A stretch of 64,000 nucleotides of DNA from Scatophagus argus. Taxonomy: Eukaryota; Chordata; Actinopteri; Scatophagidae. The stretch spans positions 6,754,862 through 6,818,861 of the forward strand of contig NC_058510.1 of NCBI RefSeq assembly GCF_020382885.2. The letters are read 5' to 3'. Both the position numbers and the translations under genes were made by a program. Positions within the stretch are counted from its first letter, which is position 1. Every line of letters starts with the position of its first letter. Positions 10,907 to 23,849 of this stretch are shown piece by piece. Under the pieces are notes generated by a model. That model saw nothing but the letters and a program-made list of their open reading frames with translations, was not told where the DNA came from and made no database searches.

Positions 10907-13900
10907 ATGGGGGTGAAAGACCGCCCTCAGTGTTACTTTGATGTGGAGCTCAACCGGGAGCCAGGTAAGAGAATTTAAAATCATTTCACATGTGTGAGAA
11001 TTTGTCAGACATGTAAACAACCTCAGTTCGAATGACTTTGTGACAGTGACTGTGTCTGTGCTGAATGGCTGTACTGAAGTCTAGCTCTGAGGAGTTATTA
11101 GCATTACGTGCATTTCAGGTAGGATATTTGTACAATTGATGTAAATGTGGAGATGGCACAGACCGGTTTAGTTGCCATAGGCTAATTAAATGTAATGGGC
11201 TCATATTTAGACAGGGAGAGACAAAATGATCTCCCATAAGAGTTGTTTCAATTTTGCCCATAGCTATGGAGAAGTTTCTGTAATGTCTGAGCTTCACCAC
11301 AGGCTTCTTCTAATTCTTGGGAACCAATTAAAAGTGTGCAGTTTAGAAACATTTGACCTACTTGAGAGTCTTAATTGTATTCTGGTTATAGTTACAGTGG
11401 GTGTTTTTTTATATATATTTTTAGAGAGATCAGAGATATTGCAATCTGTTTTTAATTCATTATACATGTGTTGGTATTGCATATTGTTCAGCCCTCGTAA
11501 GAAAGTTGACTTTAGCTAATATTTTATGTCTTTTGTGTTTTCATAGTTGGTCGCATAGTCTTTCAGCTTTTTTCGGATATTTGTCCCAAGACATGCAAAA
11601 ACTTTCTCTCTTTGTGCACTGGTAAGTAATGCTGGGTCACGCTGTATATCCTGCCTTTAACTGCATTGTATAACTGTCAGATTTTGAAACCTGTTTGAGA
11701 ACATGAAGCTGGTTTGTTTGCTTTCTCTGACGTACATCTTACCACTGTAAAACATTGTATTATAGTACTCATCTCCACATTTTTTGAAACAGTCAGTAGT
11801 GGTGGTGGCCTTCCCCTAAATAGCCATAAATCCACAAACAGACTGTAGATTGATCGGTCCCTCTCATTTTTCATCCCACCTGGCCAACGGGAAAGTGATG
11901 CCAGGAAGAGCAGATGTTGGAGATGGCTGGTTAGTCTGTCCCTTTCCCCTGGACTTACAGAAACAACATCACATAGTAATGTACACCAATATTCAGCCAC
12001 GCAGTTTGCTGTGGCTTTTTAGAAGCGTCTTATGTGTCCTTTTTAGGAGGGGATCAGCTCACACCATTAGAAACCAAACCCTCGCAGCAATGCTGAAGTC
12101 AGTGAAGCAAAATACTAGAAGATTTGCAACCTAAGCTGCCTGAACAGCCAGTTCTTTGTCTTCTCAAAGCACCCTTAAACACATCTAATGAAGTCTCTGC
12201 CTTCACTTCTCCTTTCACCCTAAGGAAAGGAAAAACCTGGGGGTCGGTATTATGTCCTCTGCCAGTATCACTCCAGTGGAAGATTTTTTAATGAATTCTG
12301 CAGTCCTGCACAGGAGTATGAACAGTGGGATGCCTGAACACAAGGCATCTAGTTTACTGAACCACCCCCACTCCCTTTCCCCAACTGTGGTTTCATTCCT
12401 TTCTTAAGAATAAACCCCATGTGGCAGTGTTCAAGCCTAACATTTCTTAACACCTACAGCCATCTGTTACATACAAAAAATACTTTCCCCAGTAGCATAT
12501 CAGTTGAATGTTGTGTGTTTGATGAGAGCTCAGTTAATGCACATCTGATTTCAGGCGAAAAGGGAACTGGCAAAATCACAGGGAAAAAGCTGTGCTACAA
12601 AGGCTCCACATTTCACAGAGTTGTAAAGAACTTTATGATCCAAGGAGGCGACTTCACGGAAGGTAATAATACCTTATTAACGGATAACCTTGTTTACTTT
12701 GAAAGTGGTGTGTTCAGTCAGATTGACTGAAATGGTCACACTGCTTCACTTTTTTCCAAACTGCTGGCTCCATTTTTGTTTTAATAAAGAACAAAATTCT
12801 GTGCTGTGAAAAAGATGCTGCATTTGATTTTGTTTTATGAAGAATTAAAATGCTCTTTCAGGTTGAAAATGTATGTCAGTAATGGCGATGCTTTGCTTGG
12901 TTTCACAGCTAACAATTCGTTGCAACAGAACTGACAAAAAATTCATACATGTTCTGGGCGTAATTATTTAACATGTTAATCTCTGCAGGAAATGGAAGAG
13001 GAGGAGAGTCCATATATGGTGGCTACTTTGAAGGTAATGGAAATATCAAAATATCTAATAAACTGCCCATAAATGTTCAACTGAATACTTAAGAGCCGTT
13101 GGCTCAGCTACTTTTGCATGAGCAAAAAGCAGTGTGCAAAATAATGTTGCATGTGTTATTAATGGATTTCTTGTGAATCGTCTTAATCTGTGAATTTCCT
13201 GTGTCTCGCTCTGTTGACCTTCACTTTTCCATTGTATGGTGCTCTCTTCTATTTAGTAAGAGTAGTGGGATTTATCAAATCAGCATGGAGAGTAGGCATT
13301 CTCTTTATTGAAAACTACAATCTTCCTGCCTAAAATTTTCAACATATTCTTTTATTTATAGAGTGGTCTTTTGCAAAATGAGAAGGTAAGAGATGTACAC
13401 AGTTCAGTAACACCATGTCAACATTGTCCCCACCACCTTCCTCTCTCAATTAAACCGGTGCAAATGTTTGCAGTGGTACAGGTGAAAATTTTTAGTGAGA
13501 TTAAAGAGATTTTCTGTCCAGACAGCCATCCCACCAGACCCCTTAAAGCCTCGGGCTGCTCAAACTACGTTTTATGTCACATATGCGGTATTTTGTGGTA
13601 TTTATAGCCACATGACTGCCATAACATGTGGTCAGATGCAAAGCTGCAGGTTTCTCTCCTCGGCGAAGTACCACAGTGGAAATATTAAATATAAAGGCAT
13701 ATTTCTGATATTCATTAGTATGCCAGCTTTAAGTAACTTCAAGAGTGTAAAAATACATTTTTAGCTTTGTTTCTCATAAACTTCCCCCACCCCCACCCTG
13801 CTCTGTATGTTTATTTATTTATTTATTTTTAATTATTAATTTTCTACCTAATGGCTCATTCTTTTAGTATGCTATAAAAATCATCTTCAGGAGACTTGAA

Positions 13901-14912
13901 ACTTGGATTTTTTCAGTGATTTATCCTAGTCAGCATCTAATTGTCCTTTTTTTATATATTGGCTTTTGTTTTTACAGCCGTTACGCTTTTGTCTCGATTG
14001 TCTTCTTTTCTGCCTTTTAAATTTTTGACAGCATGAACATTAGTTAAAATCTGTCCGACACACTTCACTATCATGGAGACATTTTGCAAGTTACAAGATA
14101 AAATAGCCCTTTATTAGTCCAACAAGGGGGAAATCTTAGCCAAAAAATGTTAAGCTACTTGACGATAGTGTTACCTTGATGTGAAATAAGGCAGTAGAGG
14201 GACATTCTTTCTCAAAAGATTAAAATGAATGGAAATTTTTGTATTATTCTTTGGTTCATGGCTAGAATCATGTAAAATGTGTGATTTGTACTTGATAGTC
14301 TAAATAATTGAAAAGTACTAAAAATACCAAACAGATTGTTTACCAAACTGTGCCTTTATGGAAGGACTGGTGAGGCAGTGATCAGGATAATAATATTTTT
14401 CCTTTTGTCCTGTTTTTCCCTTATATTTGCATTATTATCAGAGGACACGCTCTAAGACTTTGATCCCTCTTTCTCTGCTCCCAACAGATGAGAACTTCGT
14501 TCTCAAACATGACAGAGCCTTCCTGTTGTCGATGGCCAATCGTGGGAAGGACACCAACGGCTCACAGTTTTTCATGTGAGTAACATTAAGTAAATCACAG
14601 TAAACCACACTGAACCTTTTAATAACTAGACCATTTAACTGACAGGACATTGCATTATTTATTTACTTTTTTTGATTGTTTTTTTGCTTTCTGTCCCTTT
14701 CTCTGTTTTGAAACTGTAGAGTAGAATTTGTCAATGAATGTGAACGTCAACAGTCCCCCCACTGTGTGCAGTTAGATTTCAAAGTGCAGAGAAACATGGA
14801 TTCATTCTTTTTTACTACAAATGTGTTACATTTTTTCTCTTGCCATTTTTTGTGTAAAATTTACAGAAACTCTAGCATCCTGCTCTTCTAAGGTAATGTG
14901 TCTCCAAGGCTG

Positions 14913-14960
<48 letters not shown>

Positions 14961-17900
14961 TCTCTCTCTCTCTCTCTCTCTCACTCTCTCTCTCACTCAC
15001 TCACTCTCTCTCTCTCTTCTCCTGACTGTATTTATCATTCAATAGTCTGTATTTGCAAGTATTCTACAGAACACAGTGTTTATTTTGGATATGTTTGAAC
15101 AGTATTCATGGATGGCTTGAGGTTATTTGGCTCTGTAGACTTCCTTTATCGCTGAAACAGGATGTCACCATAAGTTAGACATGTCCTACATGCATAAAAT
15201 CTCTTGAAACATAAAGGAGGAAATGTATAGAGACTGTCTTTCATTGTATGATCCGAAATGATCGCCCTCACTGTGTTTTCAGTGCCTGTCTGTGGCTGTT
15301 TTTAATTCAACAGCCAAAATTATAAGCGTTTTCTAAATCAATTTACAATGAAATATCATTAAACAAATGATGGTCTTTCAAATTCAGAGCTTTTTATTTT
15401 TATTTTTCCCATGGTACAGTAGCTCGCAGGTGTTGTTGAAGTTACTTGTTAATTCTAATTCTTTTCCTTCTTTTTCTCCTGTTTACATGATCCCACCTCT
15501 ACCATTGGTTGACCGTCCGTGGCGTCTTTGCTGGATTTTCCACAAACAGCACAACCAAGATGGCCCCTCATCTTGACGGGTAAAATCTGATTTCTCTCTG
15601 GCGTTTGGGAAAAGCATCAAAACAGTGTTTACAGTTAATAGTGAATCTTCATATCTGACTTGATTTTTCAAGCAGTCCTCTATGTCTTTATAATATTCAA
15701 TAATGTTACCACGTATGGATTGAAATGTTGCTAAATCCTTTTCATAGAAAAAGGAAATGCAGAAATTTCTGAATGAATTATAAGAAATAACCACAACTGT
15801 TATAGAAAGTGGCGCTCATGTGTATAGTTTTACTCAAAGTAAGATGCTGATTAAGAAAAATATGTTTTCAGTGTCTTTTAAAATACTAAGACCGTATAAT
15901 AAGTCGCTGTGTAACAAGCATCAACCTTTTTCTACCTGTGTGCAGAGTCCATGTCGTCTTTGGTCTCGTCATCTCTGGCTTTGAAGTGATAAAGAAGATC
16001 GAAGGGCTGAAGACCGATTCAGCCAGCAGACCCTACGCTGATGTGAGAGTGATGGACTGCGGTCAACTTATCACCAAGTCCGCTAATGATGGTAACTTCA
16101 GTGACTTATCATCTTATTGTTAAAGTTTACGGATGTTGTTTTTTTTTTTTTAAATTCTTGACAAATCTGATGGAAAAAAGCCAAAAGCCGACTCACCCAC
16201 ATTGTTTAATAAAATGACCGTAATGAGCTCAATCCTGCAGTAGGCATCACATGACCCTTGTTTATTGTTTGATAACCACACTGAAGAATATCAGTCGATA
16301 TATCCAAATGTCAGGTTGATGTCAGACTCTGGATTTGACATACTGCTACCCAGCTGTCGTAGTGCGAGTTAAATTTCTGTTGTGTGTGACAGTTTATGTT
16401 TGTTCTTAATAAATAGCTTAAATTCATTTTTATCCGTTGTTTCCAAGTTATCTCGTACCATTTGTTTTCTCTCTTTTATTTTGTCTCCTGTGGGGAATAA
16501 CATGTGCTGCCTGTGATTGTAACTGGGTCATATTTTGGGTTGGCATTTTGATGCCAGCGCTTTGCCCCTCTGGCATTCGTACAGGCGTGTAACCTGATCT
16601 TCTGTTTAATGAGGATCAGCAAAGTGATCTCTGTGGACTTCATTTGGCATCTGCCCACCTGACTCTGCCAGGCCAGATTTACTTTGCCTACAACATACTG
16701 AGAAGAATCAAACAAAGCTTTTGTTGTTGTACACCACCCTGAAAATGACTCATGGCATTTGGACTTTCCCTTGTAGTGTTACTGAATGTATCAGTGACGT
16801 ATTCCTAAAGGTATGCATGTTTTTTAATCACATGTTGTTATTTTTTCCGCTCCAGTGCTTGAAGGCAAAAGGAAACGAACCTCCCATTCTGCTGACTCGT
16901 CTCTCAATTCCCATGAGTCGTCCTCTCTGTTCTCTTCTTCACTGGAATCTGAGAGTGAATTAGATGAAAAACACAAACAATGCAAGCACAAGAGACATGT
17001 CAAGAGTAAACGGTCAAAAAAGAAAAGGAGGGAATCAAAGAAGGAGAAAGACGCTCTGCCCTCCAAGCAAAGGTATTTTTTTAAATCTTTGTTTATGATC
17101 ACATCTTTACATGCTTTTATAATTACTAAAATGTACATAACCACAGCTTGGAGCCAGTATGCCCAAGCATAAAAAGAATCACTGACATGATTCAGTCAGC
17201 TTTAAGAGTGAAGAGACGGGTTTGTTCTTTGCATACCAAAAAGTGTTGTTTTGCGTTGTGTGATTTATCCTCTCACAGTCCTGTGGAAAGAAAGATGCTG
17301 GAGGGAGAGGATGAAACGGAGGGAGAGAAGGAGCAGAGTGGGAAGAGAGAGAAGCCTGTCGTCCGTCCGGAGGAAATCCCACCGGTGCCGGAGAACCGCT
17401 TCCTGCTGCGACGGGACATGCCATCTCAGGAAGATAAAACAGAGATGTCAGTATGGTGTTTTTGGACTGCATCTTACACTTTGATCATTAGTGCATAAGT
17501 AATTGCAGTAATTGAGTGTTGACTTTGAAATTTGGTCTTTTCAGAGTTGAGAAGGAAGAAACGTATCTTTCAGCTGACCAGAAACCAGCGGTCTCCAAGT
17601 CAGGACGGAAAATCAGGGGCAGAGGAACAATGGTATGGTCACCTCACTTAAGATCACATTTGTCATACTTGGTGTTAATATATGAGTTACTGATTACCGT
17701 TAGGGTGCAGTGGATCACAAAACTCAGCTTCACTCAGTCATGTAACTAAAACGTGGACTTGCAATTTAAATAAAAACAAAACAAAAAACTTACATATAGA
17801 AATAAGTGAGAACTATAATAATACTCCCCACAGCACTATCTGATTGGTTATACAGCATGAGTACGGTAATAGCCTATCAGCACTAAAAGCTAGCATGCCA

Positions 17901-20900
17901 CAGGTTGTAGGTGATTCGTCAAGCTCTGCATTGAGATTTAAAAAGTACCAGTGGCCATAAAACTGTATATCAGATTATAATTGACAAATTTTGCATGTGT
18001 GCCTTGTGGGAGACTTGGTTTTTACAAGCTGATCATAGACTACAGTGGTTCCCAACTCGGGGATCAGGGGTCACAAGATAACTCTGATGTATTACAAGAG
18101 GACCCATGAGAGAGCAAAGCAGGAAAAAAATTTATTTCTGTAGCTCAAGATTCCCTGAAACGTTTGCCTTTTTTTCTTGTAGATTACCAAATAATTTTAC
18201 TTCTTCATTTCCTTAGTTTTTCAAACACTGGCTGAACTCGTAGCAAACAGTAGACATACACTACCAAGGGCCCACACGTAGACAAAGTCAAGCTGGGAAG
18301 ATGTGCTGTAAAGCATTTCCCAATGTCTGTTTCATTGATACCAGAAAATAAACTATTTATGTTTTGTTTTCCATCTATGGTCATATCTGCAACTTTTTGC
18401 ACTTGTATGAAAATCACCCAAGCCCCTGAAGGCAAATAATCTTTACATTCAGCCTTCGCAATCTCTAAAGAGTGTTGATGCATTTATGATTTTAATTCAA
18501 AGTGTGAAAACATTTTAACTTTCTTGCAGCGATATCACACCCCCACAAGGTCTAAATCACGCTCTGCCTCTGTGGAAGAGCGTGGTAGCAGTGAAACTCC
18601 ACCGCACTGGAAAGAAGAGATGAAGAGAACCAAAGTTTATCAGCCGCCGAGCATTGAGAGATGGAGCAAAGGAGACAAGTATGTCTTAATATTTTACTTT
18701 ACTTACGACACGAGATTTGTTCTTTGTTTTTTCTTGCTTCATGCATCTTTTGACTTAACAGATTGAATGACCATTCCTCAAGCAGATGGGACAACAGAAG
18801 CGACTCGGTGTGGTCTCGGTCTGCAGAGCACTCTTCAGAGCACAGCTCCGAAAGATCCAGCCAGCGCCGCCAACAGAAAAAAGACAAGAAGAAAGCCAAA
18901 CACAAGAAGAAAGCCAAAAAACATAAACACAGCAAGAAGAAGCGGTCCAAGAACAAACCACAAGAGCGTCACCTGTCAGAAGGCGAAAGATCTGTGTCAT
19001 CAGAAAGAAAGTACAGAAGATCCCGTTCTGTGTCCTACTCCTCTTCAAATCAGCGTTATTCATCTACTCGGCGAAGGCGGCGGTCTTCGCTGTCTTTCAG
19101 AGACTCGCGGTCCTACTCTAGATCCTACGCATCCAGTCAGTCCAGATCTAGAGGAAGGTCCAGGTCTTATTCAAGATCCAGGAGCCTTTCTAGGTCTAGA
19201 AGTCGATCTTTGTCTAGGTCCAGATCTCTTTCCTATTCTCGATCCCGGTCTAGATCTAAGTCAAGATCAAGATCCAGATACAGATCTAGGTCTTCATCAA
19301 GAAAGAGGGGTTCATCCAGATCCCCAAGAAAGAGGAAAGCCAGCAAAACCAAAATGGATGCCCTAATCCATGTGCCCGAGAAGCTTCCAGACAGCAAAGT
19401 CACACCTGTCCCCAGAGTCCCTACTGTACCGGCTCCTGAAAGTGTCCCTGTGATCCCACTGAGTGACAGTCCTCCCCCCTCACGTTGGAAACCTGGTCAA
19501 AAGCCCTGGAAGCCCTCCTACATCCATATTGAGGAGATAAAAGCTAAAGTAGCCGCTAACATTTCCTCCACTGGACAGACCGCTGATAGCATTAAAGAAA
19601 AAGCTCAGACCTCAGTCACACCCAAGTGTCTGCCAGGTGACTCTGAAAGTGACAAAGCACACAAACCTGCAGGGCGCTCACGTAGCAGGTCCTCCAGGAG
19701 CAAGTCCTACAGCCGTTCGTACAGTCGCTCAAGGAGCAGAAGTTACAGCAGGTCCAGGTCTCGGTCCAGGTCCAGGTCCAGGTCCAGGTCCCCTCATCAC
19801 TACAACAGCAGGTCATCATCCTACAGCAGATCAGATTCTGAAGACTCCAAGAAAAAATGTAGCAAAAATAAAAATTCAGTGGAAAAGGAATGGAAGGAGT
19901 ATTACAGCTCTTTGAGAAGGGTAAAAAATTTAGATAAGTACATTTCACTCACCAGTAATCAAGATGCTCAGTCCAGATCAGAGAACAAGACAGGCTGTGA
20001 ACATAGTCCTGATATCAGTGCCTCAAGGAGAAGTGGCTCTTTGGAGAAAGTAAAGGAGAAAGGCAGCTCACAGGATCAAGAAGTGAAGCATTGCAGCTCA
20101 GTGCCAGGGGAGACCTTTAATAGCAGGTCTGAATGGGATAGTGACAGTGATAAAGTGAGCCAAAGTAACAGTTCCACCCTGTTAAAAAAGCAGAAACAAG
20201 CAGTTCAGTTTGGTGAAGTTCTTGACAAGAAGTTTTCTGCTCTAAGCGGATGGAATTCTGAAAGCGACTCTGAAAATATAACAGCCAGGACATTGGCCAT
20301 ATCTGAAAAAGAAGAAGGGGAGGCCAGTTCAGAATCAGAATCAGAGAGTCTCAGGAAGACGTCTGAGGCGGTGGTCGCTGTGGCGCAAAGCGTTGCTGCT
20401 GCCACCGCTGCCTCTAGTCAGTCAGAGAAAAGCCCTGAGAAGGCTGCAGAGCCCGAGAAGCACAAGAGCAAGAAGAAAGCCAAACGCAAGCACAAACACA
20501 AGAGAAGAAGTGAGAACAAAAGCGGTTCCCATCACGGCAAGGACAAAGGAAAGAGATCTAAGAGGAAACATCAGAAACTCAAAGAGACGTTTCACTGGCA
20601 GCCACCTTTAGAGTTCGGGGACGAGGAGGAGGAAGATGAATCCAAGCGAGAGAAACATAGTCCTGGTAGAGTTGTCAAAGAAAGGCCTGGTATGGACAGT
20701 ATGAGTGAAAAAGACCAACATTTCTCTTCTTTGAGCAAGAATCCCACCAGTGAAGAAGACAGGGATCAACAGAAAGCAAAACACAGCGAACTTCATCTTC
20801 ACTCATCTAGCAGGAACAATGCTAATTTACCCAATATCAAAGTGCAGGATTCATTAGATGATATGGATATTTGTACCCCAGAGCATGACACTGAAATTGT

Positions 20901-23184
20901 AGAACCTCCAGTTACACAGGATTCTTATCATAGTGCTCCTGAAGAAACCCTAAAATCTACCTCAGAGTCTTCAGATACGGCAAGTAAAGATAGAGCTTTA
21001 CCTCACAGGAAAGAAGAGCCTTTTGTTACGTCCACAACAACCGCTGGTGAACTGCAAGATGAAGAAACCACCGGCAAATCCACTGGAAGTGTAATTAATT
21101 TAAAATGGAAGCCTTTGAAAGGAATGTCCGCTCTACAGAATGTAAATGTTGCACCCGTCACCACAAAAAACAACCAACTTCAAGAGAACCAGGCCCCCAG
21201 CATGCAGGGAGTAAAAATGGAAATAAAAAGCAAAAGCCGGGTCCGCCCAGGATCTCTCTTCGACGAGGTTCGGAAGACTGCACGGCTCAACCAGAGGCCG
21301 AGGAACCAGGAGAGCTCCAGTGAGGAAAGATCCCCCTCTGAGGGAAAGACGAGGGGAACATCCCGCTCGCGGTCCCCGAAGAAGTCCAGGTCGGCGTCCA
21401 GGAAGTCTCGCTCCGTTTCCAGTCACAGATCCCACTCCAGAGGCTGGTCCCGCTCTTACAGCAGGTCCAGGAGTAGATCCCGCAGCTCCAGCTTCTCCTC
21501 CAGGTGAGACAACAAAAGCACACTGGTTAATTGAACAGCATGAGGGCAACATTGCCAAATCTGTCTAAATGTTTGATGAAGATGGTTCTGAAGTGATAAA
21601 GTTCACGGATGTTGAAGGATTTCAACAGCTCAGGTGAAAATGTGATTTGCAACACGACCTGACTCTTCTAGGAGCCGCAGCAGGAGTCGTCGGAGGCATG
21701 GGAGAGGACGGTCGCGCTCTCGTAGCAGCACATATCGAAGTTACAGAAGTCACAGGTAGACCCTGAAACACTGATTTAATTATCTTCTCTGAGGCCAAAG
21801 GGACGAAGTGTTTTCAGTTAAAAGGAGTGGAAACTCAGGGGGTTTTGGTGTCATGCATTTCAGCCATATTAGACTTTAAAACAGTCAGAAACCCTCTCGG
21901 TCTTATTAAAAAACGTACTACACAAACTTATCCATTGAATTTGTCTGTTGTGCCTTTTATCATCATTAATCTTTCAAATCTTTTTTTTTTCCCCTCCTAT
22001 CAGTCGGACGTACAGTAGAAGTCATTCTAGAAGTCGATCATATATTCGCCGCCGGAGATCCAGGTCTGTTAATGTCCTACCGGACACTCAGAAATGGTAA
22101 AATGTAATTATTCATGTGAGGGGATCAATTAGTACCCTTAACATCATATACAAACACAATTATGCAAATACTATATTTAGATTAAAGCACCACAATCCAA
22201 TTTTATCTTAATTACAATTAAATTAGTAATCAAGTGTGGATTGCTGCAGTATTAATTGAGAGTTTGAAAGGATATTTACGCAACCGTCAGTTTTCATAAA
22301 CTGTAATATAAAGTGAGATATTTTGTGTGATAGCATGAGGTGCAGTTCATACAGAGCAGAAAAGTGTGAAAACATTAAAGCTAAAACAAGCAAATGAATA
22401 TTTAATTATTTCACAGGCAGAAAAGTAATTATTTTGATAAATAAGTTTTAATCATAATGAAAATTTGCTGGTTTTCTTTGTCTGATGTGATAGTAAAATT
22501 GCTTTTTTTTTCCCAAACAAAATAAGCTTTCAAATTATGAGAAAGTCTCATAAAAATAACAGCAGATGAATCAGTAAATGTAACATTAGAAGAGAATCTT
22601 AAGTCATTAATTGTGGTACCTGTAATTGTATGCTGCAGAAATAACCAGTCAGTTTCCCTGTGCACACCAGACAGATTACTCTGATGAAAAGGACAGCGTT
22701 TAGACAACACAAGTCTTTATCATCATGCCAGGACTTTTTTGGATGCTTTGCCTTTGCTAATCAAATCTGTGTGAATCACACACACTCACTGTCAGGAGAT
22801 GTTCTGTTTAAATAATATCTCTGTTGTCATCTGGCCCTCTGTTAATGCAGGTCAGACTCCTATGATAGCTATTCCAGCAGGAGTCGGAGTGTGAGCAGGA
22901 GGCGAGGCCGTCGGCGAAGCGGCAGCTACAGGAGCTCAGACCGTCGGTCCTGGTAAGAGGCACCAACATGGCGGCAAGTTTCACTTTGACCCTTTTAACC
23001 TTCTCTTCTCTCCTTCCTGTGGTTTAAACACCAAGACATTCAGCCTCCATGTGTGTTTTATTCATGCCTGGGAAGTGAAATATTTCATATCAATAATCTC
23101 TGTCTTCCTGGCAGGTCGTACCGCTCCTCCAGTCGCAGTTCTTCCAGGCGCAGAAGTCACAGTCGCAGCAGTCGCTACAGTTGA
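10907..23184 (+). CDS. nktr: Nktr, cyclophilin-type peptidyl-prolyl isomerase with long SR-rich nuclear region
   Basis: Coding exons: 10907-10964, 11547-11621, 12555-12662, 12989-13033, 14488-14575, 15550-15579, 15946-16091, 16856-17072, 17279-17446, 17545-17632, 18530-18678, 18762-21503, 21672-21755, 22004-22063, 22851-22952, 23115-23184. Phases join without a break to 1410 codons, giving 1409 aa (human NKTR is about 1460). Residues 1-175 form the cyclophilin domain, starting [19 protein letters not shown], with catalytic-type R66, F71 and Q74 in [15 protein letters not shown]; the usual cyclophilin Trp is His132 (APHLDG), as in human NKTR. The 2.74-kb exon holds Lys/Arg-rich and RS dipeptide tracts (about 515-575 and 695-740), a conserved [20 protein letters not shown] block near 620-645, and [14 protein letters not shown] near 1220. 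Four short exons add more RS repeats, and the protein ends SSRYS. Family knowledge suggests prolyl isomerisation of SR splicing proteins in nuclear speckles. Confidence 0.97.
14098..14140 (-). repeat. LINE 3'-tail fragment
   Basis: On the minus strand this reads as a short fragment with TTTCCCCCTTGTTGGACTAA followed by TAAAGGGCTATTTTATCTT. This closely resembles the 3' terminus shared by many teleost LINE copies (a 'fatty' TTTCCC stretch, then a TAATAAAG motif and a short ATCTT tail). It is a dead 5'-truncated insertion in an nktr intron. Confidence 0.6.
14917..15019. repeat. (CT)n microsatellite in an nktr intron
   Basis: About 100 bases of CT dinucleotides with a few interruptions, in the intron before the 30-base microexon at 15550. 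On the transcribed strand it is a long pyrimidine tract. Confidence 0.95.
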
Positions 23185-23775
23185 GCTCTCAAGTCTGCTG
23201 CGAGAGAATAAAACCACAAAGTCTGGACACTGTGCAACACACAACAGCATTTACTATTATCATCTCAGATCAGAAAGCTCAAAGAGCAAAATATCCTCCA
23301 TTTTAAGTTTAATACTGCGCTGTATGTCCCTCCTTCAACTGAAGTGATGGCCTTTGAAGAAATTAATGTTATTTATGTAAATAAATAAAAGCAAGCAAGC
23401 TTATATAAAGTTAGAGTAACTGGGTTGAGTCTTGTCAACATGGCCACTCAGCAGCCTGGAAGTATTAAAAGAAATCTAACGTGATAAATAACGAGCTGTG
23501 TATTTTTCACGTTATTATATATTTGTGTATTCCTTTTCTACATCTGTTTTTATACACTGAAATGTACAGTTATGCATACTGTAAATGTGTCAGATCCTCT
23601 CAGTTCTGATGTGTGTGAGCAGCTGACAGGATTCATCAGTGGGGGAAAAAAAATCTTTTTGTAGCAGCTGTCTTTGTTCAGTTTGTTTATTACTCATCAT
23701 GAATGTTCAAACTACTTAAGCCGTAGTATTTCTGATTTTACTCGACAACAGTTATGAATGTTTACACTTAATAAA
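23185..23775 (+). terminator. nktr: nktr 3' UTR and poly(A) signals
   Basis: Two overlapping AATAAA hexamers lie at 23380-23389, about 200 bases after the stop. A further AATAAA lies at 23770-23775, followed by a GT/T-rich stretch around 23805-23850 that would suit a downstream element. Either or both could be used. Confidence 0.6.
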
Positions 23776-23849
23776 TAACACCACACATTATCTTATATTA
23801 TCTGTCGTTTCTTTTTATGTTTTGTTTTTGGTTTTTTTTTGTCTTTTCC

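Noticed and set aside
14821-15098. Leu/Ser-rich ORFs in the CT repeat
   Set aside because: They come from the (CT)n microsatellite within an nktr intron.
18767-19366. 199-aa ORF overlapping the nktr SR exon in another frame
   Set aside because: It is a frame-shifted reading of RS-repeat coding DNA; the in-frame reading matches human NKTR over its whole length.
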